Notes: generated by a model not told the origin, from the letters alone. 64,000 bases of DNA from Blastococcus sp. DSM 46786 (GCF_900109665.1 NZ_FOAO01000017.1:54921-118920), one strand, 5' to 3'. Counted from the first letter of the stretch, positions 26,019 to 34,875 are shown. Made by a program: numbers and translations.

Positions 26019-26935
26019 ATGCCCTCCTGCTGGCTCTGCATCTTGCGGAAGCCGGTCGCGCTGGTCACGGCGAGGGAGAGCCCCGCACCGAGGAGCAGCA
26101 GCAGGACCGCGATGGCGCTGGCGTAGCCGAACTCGAAGCCGCTGAAGCCGGTGATGTACATGTGCAGCGGCAGGATGCGCGTCGCCGTGCCCGGCCCGCC
26201 CCCGGTGAGGATGAGGATCGTGTCGAACGTCGTCACCGAGCCGACGAGCATGAGCACCGTGGAGGTGATGACGGTGTACTTCAGCAGCGGCAGCGTGATG
26301 GTGAAGAACTGCCGGTAGCGGCCGGCGCCGTCGAGGGTGGCCGCCTCGTAGAGGCTCTGCGGCACCTGCCGGGCGGCGGCCTGGTACAGCAGGGTGTGGA
26401 ACGGGATGTACTGCCAGCTGATCACCCAGACCACGGTGTAGACGACCAGCTCGGTGTCGCCCAGGAAGTTGACGCCGCCCAGGAACGGCAGCGCCTGGGT
26501 GGCGCCGAAGTTCGGGTCGAGCACCGCTGCCCACAGCAGTGCGATCGCCGCCGTGGACAGCAGCAGGGGCAGGAAGAAGAAGGAGCTGAGCACGGCGCGG
26601 TTGCGCTGGCGCCCGGCCGCCCAGACCCCGATCAGCATCGCGATCGGGGTCTGGACGAGCCAGGTCAGCACCATGAACAGCAGGGTCAGCCACAGCGAGT
26701 CCCAGGCCCGGCCGTCCTCGATCAGCCGGGTCCAGTTCTCCGCGCCGGACAGCGCGGGGAACCCGAAGCCGTTCCAGGAGGTGAAGCTGAGGTAGACGAC
26801 CAGGACCATGGGTAGCACGGCGAACGCCCCGAAGAACGTGATCGCCGGTGCCAGGTACCAGCCCGAGGGCCGGTCCTGCCGGGTGACCGCCATGCGTGGT
26901 GCCCCTGTCCTGGTCCGCTGCGCCGTGTCCTGCAT
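26015..26935 (-). CDS. Carbohydrate ABC transporter permease (MalF type)
   Basis: A 306-residue permease with six predicted membrane spans. The EAA loop is SLYEAATLDGAGRYRQFFTITLPLLK. The start is taken at ATG 26935; ATG 26893 (MAVTRQDRPSGW) is an equally good alternative, as neither has a strong ribosome site. It forms the membrane channel with the MalG-type partner, and follows the binding-protein gene by 16 bp. Confidence 0.9.
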   Translation of the reverse strand: MQDTAQRTRTGAPRMAVTRQDRPSGWYLAPAITFFGAFAVLPMVLVVYLSFTSWNGFGFPALSGAENWTRLIEDGRAWDSLWLTLLFMVLTWLVQTPIAMLIGVWAAGRQRNRAVLSSFFFLPLLLSTAAIALLWAAVLDPNFGATQALPFLGGVNFLGDTELVVYTVVWVISWQYIPFHTLLYQAAARQVPQSLYEAATLDGAGRYRQFFTITLPLLKYTVITSTVLMLVGSVTTFDTILILTGGGPGTATRILPLHMYITGFSGFEFGYASAIAVLLLLLGAGLSLAVTSATGFRKMQSQQEGM

Positions 26936-26951
26936 GCCGTGCCGGTGCCGG

Positions 26952-28262
26952 TCAGACGCCGGACATCGCCTCGACGAAGCCCTGCGGCGTCTGGTTGCCG
27001 AGGAAGAACTGCTCCAACTGGGTCAGCATCTCGGTGGCCTCGTCGGCCGGGAGGTCCTGGTCCCAGGAGAGCTGGAAGTTCTCCGCGTCGGCCGTCGCGT
27101 CGTAGATGAATGTCGCGTAGTCGCCGTTCTCGGTCTCCGCGAGCTGGTCGCGGATGCCCTGCACCGGCGGCACGTCACCGGCCTCGATGAGGTCGGAGAT
27201 GTACTGGTCGTCGGTGAGCGCGGTCGACAGGTATTCGCGCGCCGCCTCCTTGTTCTCCGACGAGCTGGTCAGCGAGTAGAAGTTCGACACGTTGCCCACC
27301 AGGTTCGACGGGTCGCCCGCGCCGCCCTCGATCGCCGGGAAGGTGGTCCAGCCCAGGTCACCGGCCTCGACGAACTCGGGGCTGTCGTTGAGCTGGTTGG
27401 TGTACTCCCACGACCCCATGAGGTGGAACGCCGCGTCGCCCTGGGCGAGGATCGTCGACGCGCCGCCGACGTCGTAGCCGACGGAGGCGAAGTCGTCCCC
27501 GAAGGCGCCGCGGTCGATGAGCTCGCGGAGCATCTCCAGCGACTCCAGGACGGCCGGGTCCTCCCAAGCGCCCGGCTCGCCGTCGCGGATGGCCTGGAAG
27601 ACCTCGGGGCCGCCGACGCGGTCGAGGATGTACTCGATCCACATCAGCTCGGTCCAGGCCTGGGTCCCGGCCAGCGCGACCGGCGTGACGCCGGCTGCGG
27701 AGAGGGTGTCGACGGCGGTGAGCAGCTCGTCCCAGGTCTGCGGGACCTCGACACCGGCGGACTCGAGGACCGCCTGGTTGTAGAAGAGCATCACCGGCTG
27801 CATGCCGCGCATGGGCAGGCCGTAGTTCTTGCCGTCCAGCTCGGCGCCGGCGAGGACGCTGGGCAGGAAGGCGTCGCGGAGCTCCGGGTTCTCGTCGAGC
27901 AGCCCGGTGAGGTCCTCCACCTGGCCGGCGTCGACGTACTCCTTGAGGTTGCCGCCACCCCAGTTGAAGAAGAGGTCGGGCGCGTTGGGCGAGCCGAGCG
28001 CGACGCGCAGCCGCTGCTTGTAGGGGTCGTTGCCGAAGGTGGCCAACTCCAGCTCACCGGAGTCCGAGCCCTCGTTGAAGCGGTCGATCGAGGCCTCTTC
28101 GATCGGGTTGAGGGCGGCGTCCTCGAGGGCCCACACCTGCCCGGTGCCGCCCTCGCCACCCCCGCCCGCGGGGCCGGAGGAGCCGCAGGCCGCGACCAGC
28201 GCGCCTGCCAGGACCAGAGCGCCCGCCTGAGTGGTCACGCGGGTCAGACGCCGGAGGGACAT
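26952..28262 (-). CDS. Extracellular sugar-binding lipoprotein (ABC transporter)
   Basis: A 436-residue solute-binding protein. The signal peptide ends in the lipobox LVAAC with Cys26 as the lipidation site, followed by a Gly/Ser-rich linker. The mature part has features of family 1 extracellular sugar-binding proteins (RVALGSPNAPDLFFNWGGG, then GLPMRGMQPVMLFYNQAVLES and AQGDAAFHLMGSWEY). It is anchored to the outer face of the membrane and delivers a sugar, probably an oligosaccharide, to the two permeases. GGAAGG serves as the ribosome site. Its promoter region carries one LacI operator. Confidence 0.92.
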   Translation of the reverse strand: MSLRRLTRVTTQAGALVLAGALVAACGSSGPAGGGGEGGTGQVWALEDAALNPIEEASIDRFNEGSDSGELELATFGNDPYKQRLRVALGSPNAPDLFFNWGGGNLKEYVDAGQVEDLTGLLDENPELRDAFLPSVLAGAELDGKNYGLPMRGMQPVMLFYNQAVLESAGVEVPQTWDELLTAVDTLSAAGVTPVALAGTQAWTELMWIEYILDRVGGPEVFQAIRDGEPGAWEDPAVLESLEMLRELIDRGAFGDDFASVGYDVGGASTILAQGDAAFHLMGSWEYTNQLNDSPEFVEAGDLGWTTFPAIEGGAGDPSNLVGNVSNFYSLTSSSENKEAAREYLSTALTDDQYISDLIEAGDVPPVQGIRDQLAETENGDYATFIYDATADAENFQLSWDQDLPADEATEMLTQLEQFFLGNQTPQGFVEAMSGV

Positions 28263-28296
28263 CCCACCGCCACCTTCCTGTTTCGTCGTTGAAAAC

Positions 28297-28307
28297 CGAA
28301 AGTTTCG
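28297..28307. promoter_or_regulatory. LacI-type operator, transporter side
   Basis: CGAAAGTTTCG, an 11-bp palindrome with one central base, 35 bp upstream of the binding-lipoprotein ATG (minus strand). The identical sequence occurs at 28453-28463, on the regulator side of the same divergent region. Confidence 0.75.
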
Positions 28308-28452
28308 AGCAGTTGCGAGAACGTAAGGCAGGTCACCATCGGTGTCAACGGCGCCGCTCCTGGTCCGTCTCTGACCATGTGCGTCGATCTCTGGCGGAAC
28401 GGCGGGGCGCCGGGCTACGGTCCCGACTCGACCGGACGGGCTACCGTCCCTT

Positions 28453-28463
28453 CGAAAGTTTCG
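28453..28463. promoter_or_regulatory. LacI-type operator, regulator side
   Basis: A second exact copy of CGAAAGTTTCG, 104 bp upstream of the LacI-family gene. The two copies are 156 bp apart, start to start. Their sequence is typical of LacI-family sites, and the nearby regulator is the expected binder, giving autoregulation and control of the ABC operon. Confidence 0.75.
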
Positions 28464-28566
28464 TTAACATCGCCGCTCCCGGTCCGGTGACGTGCGCCAC
28501 TGGACGGGCCGCGCCGGCGGTGGTCCGGTGGGATCGGACGCAGGCGCACACCTCAGGAGGACGGCA

Positions 28567-29571
28567 GTGGCGACACCCCAGCTGGGCCGGCCGACGCTGG
28601 CGAGCATCGCGGCCGCGGCCGGCGTCTCGCTCCCCACCGTCTCGAAGGTGGTCAACGGCCGCCAGGACGTCTCGCCGGCCACCCGGGCGCACGTCCTCGC
28701 CCTGCTCCAGGAGCACAACTACGTCCCCGTCACCCGCCGGTCCGCGGCGCCGCCCCGCCCGCTGGTGGACGTCGTCTTCACCGCGCTCGACAGCCCCTGG
28801 GCGGTGGAGATCCTGCGCGGGATCACCGAGAGCGGGCTGGACGTGGTGGTCGGCACCCTCGCCCGCGACCCCGGCGCCGACTGGGTGCAGTCGGTCATCA
28901 GCGGCGGTCGGCAGGGTGCCCTCGTCGTCACCTCCCGGATCACCGCCGCCGACCAGCGGCGCCTGGGCAGCTCGCACCTGCCCGTCGTCGTCATCGACCC
29001 GGTCGACATGCCCGGGCAGGACGTGCCGAGCGTCGGCGCGACCAACTGGGCCGGCGGGCTCGCCGCCACCGAGCACCTGGTCGAGCTCGGCCACCGGCGC
29101 ATCGCGGTCATCGGCGGGCCGCAGGACTTCCTGTGCAGCCGCGCCCGCATCGACGGCTACCGCGCCGCCCTCGAGCGCGCCGGCATCGGCGTCGACCCCG
29201 AGCTCGTCCGGCACGGCAACTTCCACCACGAGGGCGGCTACGACCAGGCCCGCCTGCTGCTGGAGCTGCCCGACCCGCCGACGGCGGTCTTCGCCGGCAG
29301 CGACGAGCAGGCCTTCGGCGTCCTGGAGGCGGCCCGCCAGGCCGGCCTGTCCGTGCCCGCGGACCTCTCCGTGGTCGGCTTCGACGACCTGCCCATGGCC
29401 CGCTGGTCCTCCCCGCCGCTGACCACCGTGCGCCAGCCGCTGGCCGACATGGGGCGGATGGCCGGCCGGATGCTGCACGAGCTGATCACCGGTGGGCAGC
29501 TGGACAGCCAGCGCATGGAGCTGGCCACCTCCCTGGTCCCCCGCGCCTCGACCGCAGCGCGCCCGCGCTGA
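28567..29571 (+). CDS. LacI family transcriptional regulator
   Basis: A 334-residue repressor from GTG 28567, chosen because AGGAGG lies seven bases upstream and the product starts VATPQLGRPTLASIAAAAGV; an earlier in-frame start at 28492 adds 25 unlikely residues. The N-terminal HTH is LASIAAAAGVSLPTVSKVVNG with hinge helix RQDVSPATR. The C-terminal sugar-binding domain shows VDVVFTALDSPWAVEILRG and the FDDLPMARWSSPPLTTVRQP block. It probably senses the imported sugar and controls the divergent ABC genes plus the downstream GH3 gene. Confidence 0.93.
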   Translation: MATPQLGRPTLASIAAAAGVSLPTVSKVVNGRQDVSPATRAHVLALLQEHNYVPVTRRSAAPPRPLVDVVFTALDSPWAVEILRGITESGLDVVVGTLARDPGADWVQSVISGGRQGALVVTSRITAADQRRLGSSHLPVVVIDPVDMPGQDVPSVGATNWAGGLAATEHLVELGHRRIAVIGGPQDFLCSRARIDGYRAALERAGIGVDPELVRHGNFHHEGGYDQARLLLELPDPPTAVFAGSDEQAFGVLEAARQAGLSVPADLSVVGFDDLPMARWSSPPLTTVRQPLADMGRMAGRMLHELITGGQLDSQRMELATSLVPRASTAARPR

Positions 29572-29600
29572 CCTCCCCCCGCACCCCTGGAGCCCTCTCC

Positions 29601-31988
29601 TTGATCGAGCCCCCGGCCGCCGACGTCCCGGAGCCCGCCACCCTGGCCGGCCCCCCGCCCGCCGACTGGACCGACCCGTCCCGCCCGCTCGACGAACGCG
29701 TCCGCTGCCTCATGTCGCTCATGACGCTCGAGGAGAAGGTCGCCCAGCTCTACGGCATCTGGACGGCGATCGGCGAGGGCGAGGACGTCGCACCCAACCA
29801 GCACGAGTTCAGCGAGCCCCTGCCGCCGTGGGAGGAGCTGACCAAGCCGGGCCTGGGGCAGCTCACCCGCGTGTTCGGCACCGGTCCGGTGGAGCCGGCC
29901 ACGGGGGCGCGGGTGCTCGCGCAGACCCAGCGCGACCTGATCGCGAACTCCCGGCTCGGCATCCCCGCGATCGCCCACGAGGAGTGCCTGGCCGGGTTCA
30001 CCGCCTGGCAGGCCACGGTCTTCCCCGTCCCGCTCGCGTGGGGCGCCTCGTTCGACCCCGCGACGGTGCACCGGATGGCCGGCGCCATCGGGGCCCAGCT
30101 GCGCTCGGTCGGGGTGCACCAGGGCCTCTCCCCCGTCCTCGACGTCACCTTCGACGCCCGCTGGGGGCGCACGGAGGAGACCATCGGCGAGGACCCCTAC
30201 CTCGTCGCCGTCCTGGGCACCGCCTACACCCTCGGGCTGGAGGGCGCCGGCGTCGTCGCGACCCTCAAGCACTTCGCCGGGTACTCGGCCTCCGGCTCCG
30301 GCCGCAACCACGCCCCCGTGCACCTGGGGCCCCGCGAGGTCGCCGACGTCGTGCTGCCACCGTTCGAGATGGCGCTGCGCGAGGGCGGCGCCCGCTCGGT
30401 GATGCACTCCTACTCCGCGGTCGACGGTGTGCCCCCGGCCGCCGACGAGGCGTTGCTCACCGGTCTGCTCCGCGGCACGCTCGGCTTCGACGGCGTGGTC
30501 GTCGCCGACTACTTCGGCGTCTCCTTCCTGCAGTCGACGCAGGGCGTGGCCGGCTCCCCCGGCGAGGCCGCGGCGCAGGCCCTGGCCGCCGGCGTCGACG
30601 TCGAGCTGCCCACGGTGCGCTGCTACGGCGAGCCGCTGCTGGAGCTGGTCGGCACCGGTGCGGTGCCCGAGGCGCTGGTCGACCGGGCGGTGGAGCGGGT
30701 GCTCCGGCAGAAGGGCGGGCTCGGGCTGCTCGACGCCGGGTGGGACCCCGAGCCGCCGGCGCTGCGCGACGGCGGGCTGGACCTCGACCCCCCGGAGCTG
30801 CGCGCGCTGGCCCGCACCATGGCCGAGCGCTCGGTGGTGCTGCTGGACAACACCGGCGTGCTTCCGCTGCGGGACCCGTCGTCGGTGGCCGTCGTGGGCC
30901 CGTGCGCCGACGAGGTCCTCTCGCTGATGGGTTGCTACGCCTTCCCCAACCACGTCGGCGTCCAGCACCCCGACGTCCCGCTGGGCATCGAGCTGCCCAC
31001 CCTGCTCGAGGCCGTGCGCAGCGAGTACCCCCGCGCCACGGTCACCACCGCGCAGGGCTGCCCGGTGCAGGAGCCCGACCGGAGGGGCATCGCCGAGGCG
31101 GTCGCCACCGCGTCGGCCGCGGAGGTCTGCATCGCCGTCGTCGGCGACGTCTCGGGGCTGTTCGGCCGCGGCACCTCCGGGGAGGGGTGCGATGCCGACG
31201 ACCTGCGGCTGCCCGGGGCGCAGGCCGAGCTGCTCGACGCCCTGCTGGGCACCGGCACCCCCGTGGTGGTCGTCGTGCTGAGCGGCCGCCCGTACGCGCT
31301 GGGCGAGGTGGCGGGGCGCGCGGCCGCCGTGGTGCAGGCGTTCTTCCCGGGTGAGGAGGGATCCGGCGCCGTCGCCGGTGTGCTCTCCGGTCGGGTCAAC
31401 CCCTCGGGCAAGCTGCCCGTCCAGGTGGCGCGCACCCCGGGCGGCTCCCCCGCCACCTACCTCAGCCCGGCCCTCGGCCGCGCCGGTGGCATCAGCTCCG
31501 CCGACCCCACGCCGCTGTTCCCGTTCGGTTTCGGGCTGTCCTACACCACCTTCGCCGTGGACGACGTCCGGCTGGACGGGGCGCACCTCGGGGAGGTCCC
31601 GGCCGAGGTGGCCACCGACGGGTCCGTCGAGCTGTCGTGCACGGTGACCAACACCGGCGACCGGGACGGCGCCGAGGTGGTGCAGCTGTACCTCTCGGAC
31701 CCGGTGGCGAGCGTGGTGCAGCCGGTCCGCCGGCTGATCGGGTTCGCGCGGGTCGAGCTCGCCGCCGGTGCGTCGGTCCGGCTGACCTTCGGGGTGCACG
31801 CCGACCGGGCCGCGTTCACCGGCCGGGACCTGCGCCGCGTCGTCGAGCCGGGCGAGCTGGTGCTCTCGGTGGGCACCTCCAGCGAGGACCTGCCGCTGCG
31901 TGCCCGGGTGCGGCTGACCGGGCCGGTGCGGGAGGCCGGCCCCGACCGGGTCCTGACCACGCCGGTGCAGGTCGCGCCCGTTCCCTGA
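29601..31988 (+). CDS. Glycoside hydrolase family 3 (beta-glucosidase/beta-xylosidase-like)
   Basis: A 795-residue enzyme with the GH3 order: TIM-like barrel (about 30-380), alpha/beta-sandwich (about 420-640) and a C-terminal fibronectin-III-like domain (about 680-770). The nucleophile is Asp303 in VVVADYFGVSF. The family block KHFAGYSASGSGRNHAPVHL is present, with its His and Arg substrate contacts. I chose TTG 29601 (GGAG upstream); no ATG occurs before the barrel. No signal peptide, so it is intracellular and likely cleaves the oligosaccharide brought in by the ABC transporter. The substrate (beta-glucoside or beta-xyloside) is open. Confidence 0.92.
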   Translation: MIEPPAADVPEPATLAGPPPADWTDPSRPLDERVRCLMSLMTLEEKVAQLYGIWTAIGEGEDVAPNQHEFSEPLPPWEELTKPGLGQLTRVFGTGPVEPATGARVLAQTQRDLIANSRLGIPAIAHEECLAGFTAWQATVFPVPLAWGASFDPATVHRMAGAIGAQLRSVGVHQGLSPVLDVTFDARWGRTEETIGEDPYLVAVLGTAYTLGLEGAGVVATLKHFAGYSASGSGRNHAPVHLGPREVADVVLPPFEMALREGGARSVMHSYSAVDGVPPAADEALLTGLLRGTLGFDGVVVADYFGVSFLQSTQGVAGSPGEAAAQALAAGVDVELPTVRCYGEPLLELVGTGAVPEALVDRAVERVLRQKGGLGLLDAGWDPEPPALRDGGLDLDPPELRALARTMAERSVVLLDNTGVLPLRDPSSVAVVGPCADEVLSLMGCYAFPNHVGVQHPDVPLGIELPTLLEAVRSEYPRATVTTAQGCPVQEPDRRGIAEAVATASAAEVCIAVVGDVSGLFGRGTSGEGCDADDLRLPGAQAELLDALLGTGTPVVVVVLSGRPYALGEVAGRAAAVVQAFFPGEEGSGAVAGVLSGRVNPSGKLPVQVARTPGGSPATYLSPALGRAGGISSADPTPLFPFGFGLSYTTFAVDDVRLDGAHLGEVPAEVATDGSVELSCTVTNTGDRDGAEVVQLYLSDPVASVVQPVRRLIGFARVELAAGASVRLTFGVHADRAAFTGRDLRRVVEPGELVLSVGTSSEDLPLRARVRLTGPVREAGPDRVLTTPVQVAPVP

Positions 31989-32000
31989 GCACCGGTCCGG

Positions 32001-32891
32001 TCAGCGCATGCCCCGCAGCCGGGCGCGCGCCGACCGGACCAGGGCGTCGGCCACCCGGTCCAGCGGCTCGGAGTCCAGCCGCCACTGCTGCCAGTGGAGT
32101 TCCACGTCGACGGCGCCCGCCGGGTCGAACGGCCGGACGGCGCGGTCCCCGGTCGCTGCGGCCCCGAGCTGGAGCTCCGGCAGCATGCCCCAGCCGAAGC
32201 CCAGGGCCACCGCGGTGAGGAAGTCCGCCGACGAGGGCACGTGGTGGACCCGCACGTCCGCCGTCGTCGGCAGGTGGCGGCGCAGGTAGGCGTGCTGCAG
32301 GTCGTCGCTCCGGTCGAAGACGACCACCGGCGCCCGCGCCAGGGCCGCGGGGTCGGGCCCGTCCGGAAGCCAGCGGTCGAGGAACCCCGGCGCCGCGCAC
32401 GGCAGGTAGCGCATGGTGCCCAGCGGGGTCACCCGGCAGCCGGCCACCGGCTCGGCGTCGGAGGTCACCGCTCCCATCACCGTGCCGTCGCGCAGCAGCG
32501 CGCTGGTGCGGGTCTGGTCGGTGCTGTGCAGGTCCAGGCGCAGCTCGCCGGCCAGCGGCGCCAGGGCCGGCAGCGCCCAGGTGGCCAGCGAGTCGGCGTT
32601 CAGCGCCAGCGGGACGACCGGCGGCCCGGCGCCCTCCGGGTCGAGGGTCCGCCCGGTGTCGGCGACGAGCAGGCCGACCTGGCGGGCCAGGCGCAGCACC
32701 GGCTCGCCGGCGGCCGTGACCGCCGCCGGCCGCCCGCGCCGCACCAGCACGCGGCCGGTGGCCTCCTCGAGCGCGCGCAGCCGCTGGGACACCGCCGACG
32801 GCGTCACGTGCAGCCGCCGCGCCGCTGCCTCCAGGGTGCCCTCGTCGACCACCGCGACCAGGGTGCGCAGCTGCGCCAGGTCCACGTCCAC
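32001..32891 (-). CDS. LysR family regulator, LysG/ArgP type
   Basis: A 296-residue regulator. The HTH begins at the N-terminus (DLAQLRTLVAVVDEGTLEAA, then RLHVTPSAVSQRLRALEE), followed by the substrate-binding domain. Divergence from lysE plus this N-terminal sequence identifies it as the activator of basic amino-acid export (LysG of Corynebacterium, ArgP of E. coli). It senses lysine or arginine. The start is GTG 32891, eight bases after TAGCAT; GTG 32885 is possible. Confidence 0.9.
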   Translation of the reverse strand: MDVDLAQLRTLVAVVDEGTLEAAARRLHVTPSAVSQRLRALEEATGRVLVRRGRPAAVTAAGEPVLRLARQVGLLVADTGRTLDPEGAGPPVVPLALNADSLATWALPALAPLAGELRLDLHSTDQTRTSALLRDGTVMGAVTSDAEPVAGCRVTPLGTMRYLPCAAPGFLDRWLPDGPDPAALARAPVVVFDRSDDLQHAYLRRHLPTTADVRVHHVPSSADFLTAVALGFGWGMLPELQLGAAATGDRAVRPFDPAGAVDVELHWQQWRLDSEPLDRVADALVRSARARLRGMR

Positions 32892-32899
32892 GGACAGCG

Positions 32900-32905
32900 A
32901 TGCTA
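32900..32905 (-). promoter_or_regulatory. -10 hexamer of the LysG/ArgP-type gene
   Basis: TAGCAT on the minus strand, eight bases before GTG 32891. The spacing implies a leaderless or nearly leaderless transcript. It lies only about 25-50 bp from the lysE promoter on the other strand, so the two promoters share control sequences such as ATGCTAATGGTGCAT. Confidence 0.5.
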
Positions 32906-32927
32906 ATGGTGCATGAGAAACATGAGC

Positions 32928-32956
32928 TGGACTGCTGGTGCGGCCCTGCCTAGCGT
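32928..32956 (+). promoter_or_regulatory. lysE promoter, -35 TGGACT / -10 TAGCGT
   Basis: TGGACT (32928-32933, four of six matches to TTGACA), a 17-bp spacer and TAGCGT (32951-32956). Eight bases separate the -10 from GTG 32965, consistent with a leaderless lysE message. The region upstream contains two CATGAG repeats that may be part of a LysR-type binding site. Confidence 0.6.
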
Positions 32957-32964
32957 GGCTGCAC

Positions 32965-33582
32965 GTGACGACAGGACTGCTGGCCGCGGTGGCCGGGCTG
33001 GGGCTGGGGCTCTCGCTGATCGTGGCCATCGGCGCGCAGAACGCCTTCGTGCTGCGGCAGGGGCTGCGCGTCGAGCACGTGTCGGCCGTCGTCGCCGTGT
33101 GCGCGGTGTCCGACGCGGTGCTCATCCTCGCCGGGGTCGCGGGCAACTCCTGGCTGAGCGCGCGCCTCCCCGACGCGATCACCGTCGTCCGCCTGGCCGG
33201 CGCCGCCTTCCTGCTGGGCTACGCCGTGCTGGCCGCCCGCCGCGCGCTGCGCCCGTCCTCGATCGCCGTCGATGCCGGTGGCCGGCGGACCGGCCTGGCC
33301 GCCACGGTCGTCACCTGCCTGGCGCTGACCTGGCTGAACCCGCACGTGTACCTGGACACGGTGCTGCTGCTGGGGTCGGTCGCCGAGAGCCACGGGGACC
33401 GGCGGTGGTGGTTCGCCGGGGGCGCCGTCGTCGGCAGCCTCGTCTGGTTCGGCGCGCTCGGGTACGGCGCGCGGCTGCTCCGCCCGCTCTTCGCCCGGCC
33501 GGCCGCCTGGCGCGTCCTGGACGCCGGCATCGCCGTCGTGATGGCCGCCCTCGGCCTGGGACTGCTGTCCTCGGCGCTCTGA
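32965..33582 (+). CDS. lysE: LysE/ArgO family amino-acid exporter
   Basis: A 205-residue membrane protein with six hydrophobic segments. The family motif GLSLIVAIGAQNAFVLRQGLR at the N-terminus is diagnostic, as is LTWLNPHVYLDTVLL near the middle. It exports lysine and/or arginine, protecting against excess. The start GTG 32965 is set by the promoter spacing; an in-frame GTG at 32938 lies inside the promoter. It is the partner of the divergent LysR regulator. Confidence 0.92.
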   Translation: MTTGLLAAVAGLGLGLSLIVAIGAQNAFVLRQGLRVEHVSAVVAVCAVSDAVLILAGVAGNSWLSARLPDAITVVRLAGAAFLLGYAVLAARRALRPSSIAVDAGGRRTGLAATVVTCLALTWLNPHVYLDTVLLLGSVAESHGDRRWWFAGGAVVGSLVWFGALGYGARLLRPLFARPAAWRVLDAGIAVVMAALGLGLLSSAL

Positions 33583-33595
33583 GCCCGTCGCGGCA

Positions 33596-34441
33596 TCAGA
33601 GCCCGACGAGCTCCTCCAGCGCGCCGACCTCCTGGCGGGACAGCTTCCGGATCGAGCCGCTGCGCATGCGCTGCAGCTGCACCGGGCCGACGGCGGTGCG
33701 GGTCAGCCGCGACACCGGCAGCCCGACGTGGGCGAGCAGCCGGCGGACGATGTGCTTGCGCCCCTCGTGCAGCACCACCTCGACCACGGATTGGCCGGCG
33801 TGGGTGTCGACCACCGTGAACGAGTCGACCGTCACCGGGCCGTCCTCGAGCTCCACCCCGGCGCGCAGCCGGCGGTGCATGTCCCGGGGCACCGAGCCGG
33901 AGACCTGCGCCAGGTAGGTCTTGCGCACGCCGAAGGAGGGGTGCGCCAGCCGGTGGGCCAGCTCGCCGTCGTTGGTGACCAGCAGCAGGCCCTCGGTGTC
34001 CTGGTCGAGGCGGCCGACGTGCACCAGACCGGGGGCCAGGTCGCCCACCATGTCACCGATGGTCGGGCGGTTGCGGTCGTCGCTCATCGCGGTGATGACC
34101 CCGGCGGGCTTGTTGATCGCGTAGGTGACGCGGTCGTCGCGGATCTCCAGGCGGGCGCCGTCGACCGCGATCCTGTCCTGGAGGGGGTCGACCCGCATGC
34201 CCTGCACGCGCACCTGCTCGCCGTTCACGCTGATCCGGCCGGCCTCGATCATCTCCTCGACGACCCGGCGCGACGCGACGCCGGCCCGCGCCAGCACCTT
34301 CTGCAGCCGCTCCCCCTGCCGCTCGCCCGGCTCGTCGGGGGCGGGCCGGTCACCGGGGTGCGCCGGGGCCAGCTCCATGTCCTCCGACCAGCCCTCGCCG
34401 GCCGCGGTGGTGCTCTCGTCGTTCGGGGTCGGCGTGTTCAT
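33596..34441 (-). CDS. rluB: 23S rRNA pseudouridine synthase (RluB/RsuA family)
   Basis: A 281-residue enzyme from ATG 34441. A disordered acidic N-terminus (1-40) precedes the S4 RNA-binding domain (ERLQKVLARAGVASRRVVEEMI) and the catalytic domain with Asp146 in VGRLDQDTEGLLL, YAINKPAGVI and EGRKHIVRRLLAHVGLPV. It isomerises a uridine in 23S rRNA. The scpA-scpB-rluB order is conserved (Rv1709-Rv1711). It lies convergent to lysE. Confidence 0.92.
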   Translation of the reverse strand: MNTPTPNDESTTAAGEGWSEDMELAPAHPGDRPAPDEPGERQGERLQKVLARAGVASRRVVEEMIEAGRISVNGEQVRVQGMRVDPLQDRIAVDGARLEIRDDRVTYAINKPAGVITAMSDDRNRPTIGDMVGDLAPGLVHVGRLDQDTEGLLLVTNDGELAHRLAHPSFGVRKTYLAQVSGSVPRDMHRRLRAGVELEDGPVTVDSFTVVDTHAGQSVVEVVLHEGRKHIVRRLLAHVGLPVSRLTRTAVGPVQLQRMRSGSIRKLSRQEVGALEELVGL

Positions 34442-34636
34442 CGCCGACCAGTGTCCCATCCCGCGGTGGCGGGGCCCGCCCGCCCGCGGGCATCCCGCCG
34501 GGCGCCCCCGTTCCCCGCGGCCCCGCCGTCGGCAGCGCCCGGCGCGGGCGGCGGCTGCAGCGGTCTCGCGGCGGACGGCGCCGGGCCCGGCACAGGCGGC
34601 GGCGGAGAGCCAGCGCCCGGCGCAGACGGCGGGCGA

Positions 34637-34685
34637 TGTCCCCCTGCCGGACATCCCGGGCACTGGAATGCCCGCCAGGGGGACA
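34637..34685. repeat. 49-bp palindromic repeat, copy 1
   Basis: Outer arms TGTCCCCCTG (34637-34646) and CAGGGGGACA (34676-34685) pair perfectly, around GCCGGACATCCCGGG and a CCCGC inner arm. A nearly identical unit follows 125 bp downstream. The 434-bp gap between rluB and scpB (34442-34875) holds no gene and consists mainly of these two elements and GC-rich linker. Confidence 0.75.
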
Positions 34686-34761
34686 ACGCTCCGAAACCCG
34701 TTCGGGCGTCCGCGTGCCCGTCGGCGGGGACGAGCGCCCGACCGGTGCAGACGAGGGGTGG

Positions 34762-34810
34762 TGTCCCCCTGCCGGACATCCCGGGGACTCGAACACCCGC
34801 CAGGGGGACA
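34762..34810. repeat. 49-bp palindromic repeat, copy 2
   Basis: The same 49-bp unit with identical outer arms and differences confined mostly to the central loop (CACTGGAATG in copy 1; GACTCGAACA here), i.e. compensated stem and variable loop. This suggests a dispersed palindromic intergenic family or paired RNA hairpins. Confidence 0.75.
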
Positions 34811-34875
34811 GCGCTCCCGCGACGTTCCAGGCGCAGGGGTGCCCACCAGGGCGGCACTGCTCCCGGGGCCGTCAC

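Noticed and set aside
34637..34810. Possible CRISPR array
   Set aside because: Only two repeat units, with palindromic ends and 76 bp of unrelated spacer. No cas genes nearby. They are ordinary palindromic repeats.
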